A stretch of 64,000 nucleotides of DNA, taken from the NCBI RefSeq assembly GCF_001613125.1, contig NZ_BDBT01000019.1:1-64000 (forward strand). Direction: 5' to 3'. The notes beneath the pieces are model-generated. The model did not search any database, was not told the origin of the DNA, and saw only the letters and a list, made by a program, of their open reading frames with translations. Below, one piece after another: positions 30,087-39,079 of the stretch (its first letter is position 1; each line of letters begins with the position of its first letter). This DNA comes from Nocardia shimofusensis NBRC 100134. GTDB lineage: Bacteria > Actinomycetota > Actinomycetes > Mycobacteriales > Mycobacteriaceae. The position numbers were made by a program, and so were the translations under genes.

Positions 30087-31967
30087 TCACTCGACGGTGA
30101 CGGACTTCGCCAGGTTGCGCGGCTTGTCGACGTCGTAGCCGCGCGCCTGCGCGATCTCGGCCGCGAAGATCTGCAGCGGCACCGTCGAGAGCAGCGGCTG
30201 GAACAGTGTCGGCGCGGACGGAATCTCGATGAGGTCGTCGGCGAACGGACGCACCGTGTCGTCGCCCTCCTCGGCGATCACGATGGTGCGCGCGCCACGG
30301 GCCTGGATCTCGCGAATATTGCTGAGCAGCTTGGAATGCAGCACCGCCCGGCCCTTCGGCGAAGGCATCACCACGATCACCGGCAGCCCGTCCTCGATCA
30401 GCGCGATCGGGCCGTGCTTGAGTTCGCCCGCGGCGAAGCCCTCGGCGTGCATGTAGGCCAGTTCCTTGAGCTTCAGCGCGCCTTCCAACGCCACCGGGTA
30501 ACCGACGTGGCGACCGAGGAACAGCACGGTCGGCACCTGCGCGAGTTCACGGGCGATCGCGCGCACCTGCGGGGCGGTCTCGAGCACCCTGGCCACCAGC
30601 TTCGGCATCGCCTCGAGTTCCTGGAACTCACGGGCGACCTCGTCGGGGTACTTGGTGCCCCGTGCCTGCGCCAGCGCCAGACCGACCAGGTAGTTGGCCG
30701 CGACCTGCGCGAGGAATGCCTTGGTGGAGGCCACGCCGATCTCCGGACCGGTGCGGGTGTAGAGCACCGCGTCGGATTCGCGCGGGATCTGCGCGCCGTT
30801 GGTGTTGCAGATCGCCAGCACCCTGGCCTTCTGCTCCTTGGCGTGGCGCACCGCCTCCAACGTGTCGGCGGTCTCGCCGGACTGCGAGATGGCAACGACC
30901 AGGGTGGAACGGTCCAGCACCGGGTCCCGGTAGCGGAACTCGCTGGCGAGCTCGACCTCGACGGGAAGGCGGGTCCAGTGCTCGATCGCGTACTTCGCCA
31001 GCAGGCCCGCGTGGTAGGAGCTGCCGCAGGCCACCACGAACACCTTGTCGAATTCGCGCAGTTCCTGATCGGCCAGCCGCTGCTCGTCGAGCACGATGCG
31101 CCCGCCCGACTCGTCGGTGGTGAAATGTCCGATCAGCGTGTCGGCGACCGCGGTGGGCTGCTCCTCGATCTCCTTGAGCATGAAGTAGTCGTGGCCGCCC
31201 TTCTCCGCGGCGGCGATATCCCAGTCGATCGTGTACGGCCGGGTCCGCACACCGTCGGCACGCCCGGCGAAGTCGGTGACGGTGTAGCCGTCGGCGGTGA
31301 TCACCACGGCCTGGTCCTGGCCGAGCTCGACCGCTTCCCGGGTGTGCTCGATGAACGCGGTGACGTCGGAGGCGATGAACATCTCGCCCTGGCCGACACC
31401 CACCACGAGCGGGGTGTTGCGACGCGCCGCGACGATCATGTCCGGGTGGTCGGCGTGCGCGAAGACCAGCGTGAACGCGCCTTCGAGCCGACGCAGTACG
31501 GCCAGCGCGCTGGCGGTGAAGTCGCCCGCTGTCGGGCCTTCGGCATAGGCCCGCGCGACGAGGTGGACCGCGACCTCGGTGTCGGTATCGCTGAGCAGTT
31601 CGACCCCCGCGACCTCGAGTTCGCGGCGCAGCGGGGCGAAGTTCTCGATGATGCCGTTGTGCACCACCGCGACCTTGCCGTCGGCGGCCTGGTGCGGGTG
31701 CGCGTTGCGGTCGGTCGGTGCGCCGTGGGTGGCCCAGCGGGTGTGCCCCATACCGGTGCTGCCCGCGAACACGCCCGGCCCGGACTCGGCGAGTTCGGCC
31801 TCCAGGTTCGCCAAACGGCCCGCTTTGCGTTCGACCGCCAGCGAGCCCGCGCCGTCCAGGATCGCGACGCCCGCGGAGTCGTATCCGCGGTACTCCATGT
31901 GGCGCAACGCGTCAACGACGACGCCGAGCGCGTCCCGGTACCCGACGTAGCCAACGATTCCGCACAT
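30087..31967 (-). CDS. glmS: Glutamine-fructose-6-phosphate aminotransferase
   Basis: 626 residues. Makes glucosamine-6-phosphate, first step to UDP-GlcNAc. N-terminal glutaminase with Cys1 (MCGIVGYVGYRDA), then two SIS isomerase domains (VVACGSSYHAGLLAKYAIEH, VAISQSGETADTLEAVRHAK) and the C-terminal PRNLAKSVTVE. Full length. glmM, the next enzyme in the pathway, is at 39080. Confidence 0.98.
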   Translation of the reverse strand: MCGIVGYVGYRDALGVVVDALRHMEYRGYDSAGVAILDGAGSLAVERKAGRLANLEAELAESGPGVFAGSTGMGHTRWATHGAPTDRNAHPHQAADGKVAVVHNGIIENFAPLRRELEVAGVELLSDTDTEVAVHLVARAYAEGPTAGDFTASALAVLRRLEGAFTLVFAHADHPDMIVAARRNTPLVVGVGQGEMFIASDVTAFIEHTREAVELGQDQAVVITADGYTVTDFAGRADGVRTRPYTIDWDIAAAEKGGHDYFMLKEIEEQPTAVADTLIGHFTTDESGGRIVLDEQRLADQELREFDKVFVVACGSSYHAGLLAKYAIEHWTRLPVEVELASEFRYRDPVLDRSTLVVAISQSGETADTLEAVRHAKEQKARVLAICNTNGAQIPRESDAVLYTRTGPEIGVASTKAFLAQVAANYLVGLALAQARGTKYPDEVAREFQELEAMPKLVARVLETAPQVRAIARELAQVPTVLFLGRHVGYPVALEGALKLKELAYMHAEGFAAGELKHGPIALIEDGLPVIVVMPSPKGRAVLHSKLLSNIREIQARGARTIVIAEEGDDTVRPFADDLIEIPSAPTLFQPLLSTVPLQIFAAEIAQARGYDVDKPRNLAKSVTVE

Positions 31968-32003
31968 GGCTCCCCAGAGTACTTATCGGATAACGTTCAC
32001 GTC

Positions 32004-32861
32004 GTGTCGGTGTCTGTGAAAGAGCTTCTGAGCGCCCTGACCCGTCGTGGCCCGCATCGCGTGCTGCGCGGCAACCTGGGAATCGCGGGCCAGCCGGGTG
32101 TGGTCTACACCCCGGAGAGCGGGCGCGGGCTACCCGCCGTCGCCTTCGGTCACAGCTGGCTGACCGGCGCCGTCCGCTATCGCGAGCTCCTCGAGCACCT
32201 CGCTTCCTGGGGCATCGTGACCGCCGCCCCCGACACCGAGCGCGGCCCGATCCCGTCACACCTGGGCCTGGCCACCGACCTGCTCACCACTCTCGACATC
32301 TGCACCGGCGTCCGCCTCGGTGACGGCACGGTCACCGTCCACCCGGACAAGCTCGCGCTGGCCGGTCACGGCATGGGCGCGGGCGCCGCCGTGCTCGCCG
32401 CCGCCCAGCGCGACGTCGCCGCGGTCGTCCCGCTCTTCCCCGCTCCCACCGCGCCCGCCGCGGAATCCCTGGCGGGCAGGATTCGAACCCCAGCCCTGCT
32501 GCTGGCCGGCATCGACATCGCGGGCGTCAATTCCAACGCCCTGCCTCTGGCCACCGCCTGGTCGGGCCCGCTGATCCTGCGCCGCCTCGACGGCGCCACC
32601 CACAACGGCCTCGTCGAGGGCCGCCGCGCGCTGTCCGCCCTCGGTATGGGCAAGCACGAGCCCAAGACCCACCGCACCACCCGGGCGCTGCTCACCGGCT
32701 ACCTGCTGCACACCCTGACCGGCGACAAGAAATACGCCCCCTTCGCCGATCCGGCGGCCGACATCCCCCGGACCACCGTCATCGACCCGCACGCTCCCGT
32801 CGAGGAGAAAGAGGCCAAGCCCGCCTTGTCCCTGGGCACCTTGCGCCAGCTGGTCCGCTGA
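32004..32861 (+). CDS. Dienelactone hydrolase-like alpha/beta hydrolase
   Basis: 285 residues. Alpha/beta fold with nucleophile region ALAGHGMGAGAAVLAAA in which the usual GxSxG Ser is replaced by Met (G-H-G-M-G), so catalysis is doubtful; oxyanion segment VAFGHSWLTG and late DGATHNGLVEG are kept. Chlorophyllase/PET-hydrolase-like family is the closest guess. GTG 32004 is the first of three possible GTG starts. Divergent from glmS. Confidence 0.8.
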   Translation: MSVSVKELLSALTRRGPHRVLRGNLGIAGQPGVVYTPESGRGLPAVAFGHSWLTGAVRYRELLEHLASWGIVTAAPDTERGPIPSHLGLATDLLTTLDICTGVRLGDGTVTVHPDKLALAGHGMGAGAAVLAAAQRDVAAVVPLFPAPTAPAAESLAGRIRTPALLLAGIDIAGVNSNALPLATAWSGPLILRRLDGATHNGLVEGRRALSALGMGKHEPKTHRTTRALLTGYLLHTLTGDKKYAPFADPAADIPRTTVIDPHAPVEEKEAKPALSLGTLRQLVR

Positions 32862-32991
32862 CGTCGGCTCCGCCGGTGCCCGAACACCCGAATTCCGACG
32901 TCCGTCGAACGCGGCGCCCTCGCTCGAACGACGGCGGCCTATCCCGCCCGGGCTTCGTCTCGCTCCGACGGAGGTCATGTCACGCCAGACA

Positions 32992-33375
32992 TCAGACGAG
33001 CCAGCTCTCCCGCCGGTAGTACTCGCCCTCCGGGTCCTCGTCGTCGATCGGCACCACCACATCGCCGGAGCGCCGCGCCGCCGCCGACCGCGCCATCGCC
33101 TCGCGGTATTCGCGTAGCTCGGCCGCTTGGCGTTCCCGCTCGGCCCGTTCCTCGACCTCTCTGCGCTCCTGCTCCTCCGCCTCGGCCTGCGCTGCGGCGA
33201 TCACCTCGCCGTGCTCCTCCCAGAACTCCCGCATCGCCGCGCGCGAACGCTCGGTCAGTATCGCGCTCGTCTCGGCGGTCCGGCGGTTGATCTCGGCCAG
33301 ATCGTTCTCGATCGCCGCCGCGTCACGCCTGCACTGATCGATGATGCGCTCCATCTCGGCGCCGTAGTCCACCAT
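32992..33375 (-). CDS. Hypothetical coiled-coil protein
   Basis: 127 residues, strongly helical and charged (AEAEEQERREVEERAERERQ), predicted coiled coil, ending EDPEGEYYRRESWLV. No signal peptide. Its stop-to-start spacing (128 bases) and strand place it after the WXG-like cargo gene, so it may be a cytoplasmic partner or chaperone of that product; this is inference. Confidence 0.7.
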   Translation of the reverse strand: MVDYGAEMERIIDQCRRDAAAIENDLAEINRRTAETSAILTERSRAAMREFWEEHGEVIAAAQAEAEEQERREVEERAERERQAAELREYREAMARSAAARRSGDVVVPIDDEDPEGEYYRRESWLV

Positions 33376-33503
33376 CGTCGTCCTCCTTCACCGGCCGCGG
33401 TCGTTCCGGCGTGGCCGCCGCGTCACTCCCCAGGCACCTCTGTCACCGCGCGCGTCATCGCCACCGCGCGCGTTTTCGTCACCGTGGGCTCGGCGCACCC
33501 TCA

Positions 33504-35222
33504 TCACAGCGGGCCTGCCTCGGCCAGCAATGCGCCGGTGTCGCCGACCGGCGGCTGATCCGACAACGGCTCGGCGGGTGCGGGTACTGGCGCCTCGGGT
33601 TCGGTCTCGTCCTCGGTGAACTCGGGTGCCGGAATGGGTTGCGGTGTGTACTCGCCGTCCTCCTCCTGCTCGATCGGCGCCGGAGCCGAGGGCACCGAAC
33701 CCTGCCCTGCGGGCTGCTCCTCGGAGGCCGGAGTCCCCTCCGCGGGTGTCTCCTCCTCGCCCTGGTCTTCGCCTGCGGGCTCGCCGGTTTCCCCCTCGAC
33801 CGCGGAGATGAGCGGCACACCGTTCTCATCGATCGTCATGCGGTATTCGGTGGTGGTCCCGTCAGGGCTCGTGACGACCATCTTCAGCCCGTCCTCCCCC
33901 TGCTCGAAGGTCACCTCTTTGCCCGCGAGATCGAACTCGGCCAGCGGCGTGGACTCCTCGTCGGGCTTGCCGTCGCCGTCCTTGTCCTCGCCGGTTTCCT
34001 CGGCCGGATCGTCCTCGGCGCTCGTGAGGTTCTTCAGATTCTCCAACGCTTTGTCGATCTCGGTGTCGATCGTGGTGGTCAGTGAGGTCAGCGCGCTCTG
34101 CACGCTCTCGGTCAGCGAGGACAACAGCGGGCTGAGCTGGCCGGCGATCTGACTCAGATTCGTCAAGCCGCTCAACGGGTTCGAGGTGCCGGCCGGATCG
34201 GTCGAATCGTCATCATCGTCGGTATCAGTGCTCGTCGGGTTGCTCGAAGGTGTACTCGCTGGAGTCGTCGGCGTATCCGTCGAGGACGGCGTATCGCCGG
34301 CCGGCGTGTCGCTCGACGGGTTGCTGCTTCCCGGGTCATCCCCCGTCGGATTGTTCTGTGTGGACGTCCCCTTCGGACGCGGATACGAAGCCGTCTCCAA
34401 CTTGCCCATCGCATCGGTAATGGCCTTATAGGCGTCGGTGACTCCCCGGTCTGTACCGTCACATGCGTCGGCCAACAGATCTGCCTTCTCCGCATATTCA
34501 CGCTTGAAAGTGCTGTCCAGCCAGTCCTTGCAGCGCTTTTCGATCAGGTTCGCGTACGGTGTCCCACCTATCACGAGACCGCCCAGAAGACTGTTCGTGG
34601 CAGCGTTGAATCCGTCGACAATCCCCTCGTCCATATCAGGAAATATGCGACGGATTTTATTCACCAACGTGTCGTCCCCGAACATGTTGGACAAGCCGAC
34701 TCCTTCGGCCCCCGCGATGATCGCCTCGACGTCGTCTTTCGACTTGCCGTCCACTCTGGCCTCACCGTTGTCCAGAATACCGGCGACAGCATCGGATTTG
34801 AGTTTGACAGCCGCCCGGAGCGCGTCCGGCGCCAGTTCCAGAGCAGAAGCGATACTCTTCGCCACCTCCGCATCGGCGGAGGCCAAGGTGAGCTGAGTGT
34901 TGATCTTCTCCAAGGCAGTCGACGCGGCGGCGCCCTGCCACGCCTGGGAGATATTCTGCGAAATCGTCTGCTGAGTGCCGTGCTCATCGGCCATCGTATT
35001 CGCTGCCGCCGACACCGCTTCGAAAGCGTCGACCAGTGCGGCTTCGTTCATTCCATTCTGCTCGTAATATCGAGCATGCAGTTCCTGATAGCTCGCAACC
35101 GCCACCATGTCAGGGAATGCGCGCATGTACAGAGGCTCGAAGGTCTCGAAGTACACCAGCGTTTTGGAACCGTAGTCGAGCAATCCCGTAATGCTCTGGT
35201 CGGCAGGCCCCGAAGCGGTCAC
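33504..35222 (-). CDS. Large WXG-like acidic protein, putative type VII secretion cargo
   Basis: 572 residues. The N-terminal about 270 residues are helical with a WXG-like turn (SQAWQGAAAST, residues about 91-101). A Ser/Thr/Pro/Asp linker includes a D-tract (TDTDDDDDSTDP), then a helical stretch, then EDKDGDGKPDEES, a classic DxDxDG calcium-binding loop, in an acidic C-terminal domain. No Sec signal. The EspC-like gene precedes it by 16 bases. The layout recalls Rv3439c/Rv3440c between glmS and glmM. The 34.4-35.2 kb part is visibly less GC-rich than the flanks. Confidence 0.8.
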   Translation of the reverse strand: MTASGPADQSITGLLDYGSKTLVYFETFEPLYMRAFPDMVAVASYQELHARYYEQNGMNEAALVDAFEAVSAAANTMADEHGTQQTISQNISQAWQGAAASTALEKINTQLTLASADAEVAKSIASALELAPDALRAAVKLKSDAVAGILDNGEARVDGKSKDDVEAIIAGAEGVGLSNMFGDDTLVNKIRRIFPDMDEGIVDGFNAATNSLLGGLVIGGTPYANLIEKRCKDWLDSTFKREYAEKADLLADACDGTDRGVTDAYKAITDAMGKLETASYPRPKGTSTQNNPTGDDPGSSNPSSDTPAGDTPSSTDTPTTPASTPSSNPTSTDTDDDDDSTDPAGTSNPLSGLTNLSQIAGQLSPLLSSLTESVQSALTSLTTTIDTEIDKALENLKNLTSAEDDPAEETGEDKDGDGKPDEESTPLAEFDLAGKEVTFEQGEDGLKMVVTSPDGTTTEYRMTIDENGVPLISAVEGETGEPAGEDQGEEETPAEGTPASEEQPAGQGSVPSAPAPIEQEEDGEYTPQPIPAPEFTEDETEPEAPVPAPAEPLSDQPPVGDTGALLAEAGPL

Positions 35223-35238
35223 CGTTCCACCCCCGTGA

Positions 35239-35544
35239 TCACTGATCGTCCATCTGCTTCGAGCGTTCCTTGTCGACCGTCGAGTACTCGACGGCCCCCG
35301 CGCCGATCACATCGGCGGTCGCGCCGGTGGCGATGGACCAGTCCTCGATACGCTTGCGCAGCGCCTCCAACCCGGCCCTGATGTCCTTACCCTGGGCAGA
35401 GTATTTGGCTCCGGCGTGCTCCGCCCCGAAGAGGTTGTCGTCGAGTTTCGCGACATGGCCGGCGACCACCTCCCCCGACGACCGCAGTTCGTTGGCCAGC
35501 CGTCCGAGCTCGCCGGTGCTCACGCCGAGTGTATTGGTGCTCAT
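35239..35544 (-). CDS. EspC-like type VII secretion target
   Basis: 101 residues, helical hairpin like EspC/DUF2580 or WXG100-related proteins: VSTGELGRLANELRSSGEVV, a central turn around FGAEHAGAKYSAQGKD, and a second helix LEALRKRIEDWSIATGATAD ending KERSKQMDDQ. ATG 35544. It is co-transcribed with the large WXG-like gene, as EspC-type partners usually are. Confidence 0.8.
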   Translation of the reverse strand: MSTNTLGVSTGELGRLANELRSSGEVVAGHVAKLDDNLFGAEHAGAKYSAQGKDIRAGLEALRKRIEDWSIATGATADVIGAGAVEYSTVDKERSKQMDDQ

Positions 35545-35707
35545 CGGCCAGTGCCCCCTCTTCCTCCGTGCGACCGGCCGCTCACGCACGAGAGCGACCG
35601 CTCTACTACCTTCGACTACTTCTTTCGACGCAGCGGGCCGAGGTACGGTTCCGACCATTCGTGGCTCGAAACGATCCCGGGTCGGCACTGACGGTGCCGA
35701 ACCGGGT

Positions 35708-36016
35708 TCATTCGCCCAGTGTGCCCTGGTCGGTACGAACCCATTCCGAGGTGCCGTCCGGGTGACGGTGGAACTCCCATGAGGCGTAGTCGCCGTCGTT
35801 CTCGACCACCGTGACGTGGTCGGCGAGGCCGTCGTGGTCGAAGTCGGTCCACACCTGCATGGCGTCGAGACCGTGCGTGGTCTCGGTGTCGAGCAGACCG
35901 TCGCCGTCGATGTCCTGGGTGGGATTGCCGAGTTCGACGGCGCCGAGATCGTCGAGGGCGGTGGAAGTGTCGATTCCGGGCAGTTCCAGACCCCCGAATT
36001 CACCGGATGTGACCAT
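35708..36016 (-). CDS. Small protein with two calcium-binding-type loops (DUF6802-like)
   Basis: 102 residues, acidic. Two loops resembling dockerin/EF-hand sites: DIDGDGLLDTE and DFDHDGLADH, each followed by a short beta strand (HGLDAMQVWTD, VTVVENDGDY). No signal peptide or membrane helix. It lies 163 bases upstream of the EspC-like gene on the same strand and shares the DxDxDG motif with the large cargo protein. The family name is tentative. Confidence 0.75.
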   Translation of the reverse strand: MVTSGEFGGLELPGIDTSTALDDLGAVELGNPTQDIDGDGLLDTETTHGLDAMQVWTDFDHDGLADHVTVVENDGDYASWEFHRHPDGTSEWVRTDQGTLGE

Positions 36017-36149
36017 GGCTCCTCCTCGAACATCGGCCCCTGCGATGACGCGCCGGCGAGACGGGCGCTGGATTCCTCCATCCTGTCATCTCCGCGCCCG
36101 CACGTCAGCCTCGCCCCGGCGACGAACGCCGCCGGGAGATCGGCCGGGA

Positions 36150-36338
36150 TCAGCGCCGGGGAATCACCAGCCACAGCACGAGATACAGCAGGAACTGAGG
36201 GCCGGGCAACAGGCAGGACAGCACGAACACCAGGCGCACCGCGTTCGCGCTCCAGCCGAAATAGTCGGCGATGCCGCCGCAGACACCCGCGATCCAGCGA
36301 TCGTCGGAGCGGGTGAGACGGCGTGTGGGTGCGGTCAT
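36150..36338 (-). CDS. Short PspC-domain protein
   Basis: 62 residues: RWIAGVCGGIADYFGWSANA followed by one membrane segment (LVFVLSCLLPGPQFLLYLVL) and a basic end. It is a stand-alone PspC domain, the third PspC in the window. ATG 36338 has AAGGATC upstream. Divergent from the ABC-F gene. Confidence 0.88.
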   Translation of the reverse strand: MTAPTRRLTRSDDRWIAGVCGGIADYFGWSANAVRLVFVLSCLLPGPQFLLYLVLWLVIPRR

Positions 36339-36531
36339 CGGAAGATCCTTCCCTCTGAATCGGTATGTCTTCCACTGTCGTCGCGCGGGACGGATCGCGC
36401 ATCGGTCGACCACCCCATATCGACCCTGATTTCCGCTCCGACGAACTGAGGGGCGAACCCCGACGACCGGGGCGACCGGCCGACGGACACCGAAGCGGGA
36501 CGACGTGCGTGGACACGGCAGACTGGGCCGG

Positions 36532-38172
36532 GTGAGTACCACTCTGCACGCGCGCGGCCTGTCCGCCGGACACGGTGAACGAATCCTGTTCGAGGATCTC
36601 GACCTGACCCTCGCCCCGGGCGACGTGATCGGTCTGGTCGGGGTCAACGGCGCGGGCAAGTCGACGCTGCTGCGGATGCTCGCCGATCGCGACAGCGCGA
36701 CCGGGGCCATCACCACCAGCCCGCCGGACGCGACCGTCGGCTACCTCGCGCAGGAGCCCGAGCGCGTGCCGGGCGAGTCGGTACTGGACTTCCTCGGCAG
36801 GCGCACCGGGGTCAGCGCGGCGCAGCTGGCGATGGACGCCGCGGCCGAGCGCCTGGCCGAGGGCGGCGACGACGACTACTCGCCCGCGTTGGAGCGCTGG
36901 CTGGCGCTGGGCGGCGCGGATCTGGAGCCGCGAGCCGAGGAGGTGGCTGCCGAACTCGGCTTGAGCGACTCGCTCGCCCAGGGACTGGCGACGCCGATGA
37001 CCGGACTCTCGGGTGGCCAGGCGGCCCGCGCCGGGCTCGCGTCGGTCTTGTTGTCGCGCTATGACATTCTGCTGCTCGACGAGCCGACCAACGATCTGGA
37101 CCTCGACGGCCTGGCGCGCCTGGAGGATTTCGTGACCGGCGTGCGGGTGCCGCTGGTGGTGATCAGTCACGACCGGGAGTTCCTGGCCCGTACGGTGAAC
37201 CGGATCGTGGAGCTGGATCTGGCCCAGCAGCAGGTCGGCCTCTACGACGGCGGATACGAGGCGTATCTCGCCGAACGCGAGATCGCCCGGCGCCACGCCA
37301 GACAGGCCTACGACGAGTTCGCCGACACCAAGGCCGGGCTGGAGGCCAGGGCGCAGATGCAGCGCAACTGGCTCGAACACGGTGTCCGCAACGCGCGACG
37401 CAAGGCGAAGGCGGACTCCGACAAGGCCGGTCGCAAGATGCGCGCCGAGTCGACCGAGAAGCAGGCCGCCAAAGCCCGCCAGACCCAACGCCGGATCGAA
37501 CGCCTGGACGTGGTCGAGGAGCCGCGCAAGGAGTGGGAGCTGCGGATGCAGATCGCCCCGGCCCCACGCAGCGGCTCGGTGGTCACCACGCTCACCGACG
37601 CCGTGGTCACGCGCGGGGATTTCCGGCTGGGACCGGTGAGCACCCAGATCGAGTGGGCCGATCGCATCGTGCTCACCGGTGCCAACGGTGCGGGCAAATC
37701 CACGCTGCTCGGACTCCTGCTGGGGCGGATCACCCCCGACAGCGGCACGGCCACGCTCGGTTCCGGCGTGCAGATCGGCGAGGTCGACCAGGCGCGTGGC
37801 CTGTTCCGTGGCGCCGAACACCTGGCCGACACATTCGGCGCGCAGATGCCGGACCAGCCCGATGCCGAGATCCGCACACTGCTGGCCAAATTCGGACTGC
37901 GCGGCCCGCATGTGATGCGGCCGTGCGACACCCTCTCCCCCGGCGAACGCACTCGCGCGGCGCTGGCACTGTTGCAGGCCAGAGGCGTGAACCTGCTGGT
38001 GCTGGACGAGCCGACCAACCACCTCGACCTGCCCGCCATCGAACAACTCGAGCAGGCCGTCGAATCGTTCACCGGCACACTGCTGCTGGTCACCCACGAC
38101 CGCCGCATGCTCGATTCGGTCCGCGCCACCCGTCGCTGGCACCTGCGCGAGGGCCGGTTGCACGAGGACTGA
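36532..38172 (+). CDS. ABC-F family ATPase
   Basis: 546 residues, two ABC domains, no membrane part. Walker A GVNGAGKST and GANGAGKST; signatures LSGGQAARAGLA and LSPGERTRAALA; Walker B LLLDEPTNDLD and LVLDEPTNHLD. The linker between domains is charged and helical (EYARREIARR-like region near residues 240-320). ABC-F proteins act on the ribosome (translation factor or antibiotic protection). GTG 36532 removes an unsupported N-terminal extension. Confidence 0.93.
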   Translation: MSTTLHARGLSAGHGERILFEDLDLTLAPGDVIGLVGVNGAGKSTLLRMLADRDSATGAITTSPPDATVGYLAQEPERVPGESVLDFLGRRTGVSAAQLAMDAAAERLAEGGDDDYSPALERWLALGGADLEPRAEEVAAELGLSDSLAQGLATPMTGLSGGQAARAGLASVLLSRYDILLLDEPTNDLDLDGLARLEDFVTGVRVPLVVISHDREFLARTVNRIVELDLAQQQVGLYDGGYEAYLAEREIARRHARQAYDEFADTKAGLEARAQMQRNWLEHGVRNARRKAKADSDKAGRKMRAESTEKQAAKARQTQRRIERLDVVEEPRKEWELRMQIAPAPRSGSVVTTLTDAVVTRGDFRLGPVSTQIEWADRIVLTGANGAGKSTLLGLLLGRITPDSGTATLGSGVQIGEVDQARGLFRGAEHLADTFGAQMPDQPDAEIRTLLAKFGLRGPHVMRPCDTLSPGERTRAALALLQARGVNLLVLDEPTNHLDLPAIEQLEQAVESFTGTLLLVTHDRRMLDSVRATRRWHLREGRLHED

Positions 38173-38180
38173 TCTCCGCG

Positions 38181-38930
38181 TCATCGGGCAGCCCCGGCTA
38201 CCCGGTCCGCCTCGTCCGGAATCCGGTTCCGGACGCCGTCACCACCGGCGAGACAACGCGTAGGCCGGCGAGCAGCCCGGTCCGGCCGCGCCGGCCGCGC
38301 CGGCCGCACGGATGTCGGTGCGGGACCGGCCGTGCCGGTCGGCTCGCCGGAGCGCGCCGGCACCCTCGCAGCGGACGCGATCTCCACCAGTTCGTCCGCC
38401 TGTACCCTGCCTCGGCGACCCCGCTGTGTTTCCAGTTGCACGAACAGCGCCGCGGGCGAGATCCCCCTGTCCAACGCGGCTTCCACCACGGCGAGCGCCT
38501 CGGGCCTGCTCAGCGTGCGCGCCGCGTCCGCCACCGTGCGCACCAGCCCGGTGGCGGTCGTGCCCTGGACCAGTTCGAGCTCACGCGCATCGGCGGCGTC
38601 GGCGTGCACGATCAACCGCGGCGACCTCATCGGCCGGGCGCCGAGCACATGGGTCACCGAGTCGTCGAACACCGGCAGTCCGTGCAATCGCGCCGCCGTA
38701 CCGTAGGCGGCCACGAGCCCGGGAACGCCGAGACACCATCGAGCCGCCTCCACCCGTAGCCGAGCCGTCGGCGGGGTCGACGCCTCGCGGTAGACCCCGC
38801 GGAAGACCTGCACCCAGGCCCCTCGGTCGATGATTTCGCGCATCTCGGCCCTGCTGTACTCGCACAGCACCTGCCAGCCGGTGAACACGCCGAACTGTGA
38901 GTCGCGCACCCGCGCCAATCCCGGTCTCAT
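38181..38930 (-). CDS. AbiEi-like winged-helix protein, C-terminal nuclease part missing
   Basis: 249 residues. N-terminal antitoxin-type winged helix (FGVFTGWQVLCEYSRAEMRE, VQVFRGVYREAS) and a middle domain (VAAYGTAARLHGLPVFDDSV, LELVQGTTATGLVRTVADAA). Relatives usually continue into a DUF559 endonuclease domain; here the end is a low-complexity Arg/Pro/Ala tail with a 9-bp GC repeat near 38282-38310 and no room before the abc-F stop at 38172. Start at 38930 is a best guess (ATGs at 38942 and 39020 also in frame). Confidence 0.6.
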   Translation of the reverse strand: MRPGLARVRDSQFGVFTGWQVLCEYSRAEMREIIDRGAWVQVFRGVYREASTPPTARLRVEAARWCLGVPGLVAAYGTAARLHGLPVFDDSVTHVLGARPMRSPRLIVHADAADARELELVQGTTATGLVRTVADAARTLSRPEALAVVEAALDRGISPAALFVQLETQRGRRGRVQADELVEIASAARVPARSGEPTGTAGPAPTSVRPARPARPDRAARRPTRCLAGGDGVRNRIPDEADRVAGAAR

Positions 38931-39079
38931 GCGTCGAAGCATGCACCGGCCGGTAACCGGCGCGGCCGGGCCGACCAGCGCGAACACCGAGCCTGTGGAC
39001 AACTCCGCGATTGTGGGCAACTCGACGGTCGCGGAGATCAGCGGGCGTGGAAACCCAACCGGAGCCGTCGCCGGCGATG

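Noticed and set aside
29958-32003. Long N-terminal extension of the hydrolase at 32004
   Set aside because: Antisense to glmS with shadow composition; the hydrolase fold begins after 32004.
31968-32003. Search for a glmS ribozyme upstream of glmS
   Set aside because: The gap between glmS and the divergent gene is only 36 bases, too short, and shows no such structure.
35239-38184. 981-codon minus-strand frame
   Set aside because: Only the last 101 codons (EspC-like) look real; the rest is antisense to the ABC-F gene and runs through the neighbouring gaps.
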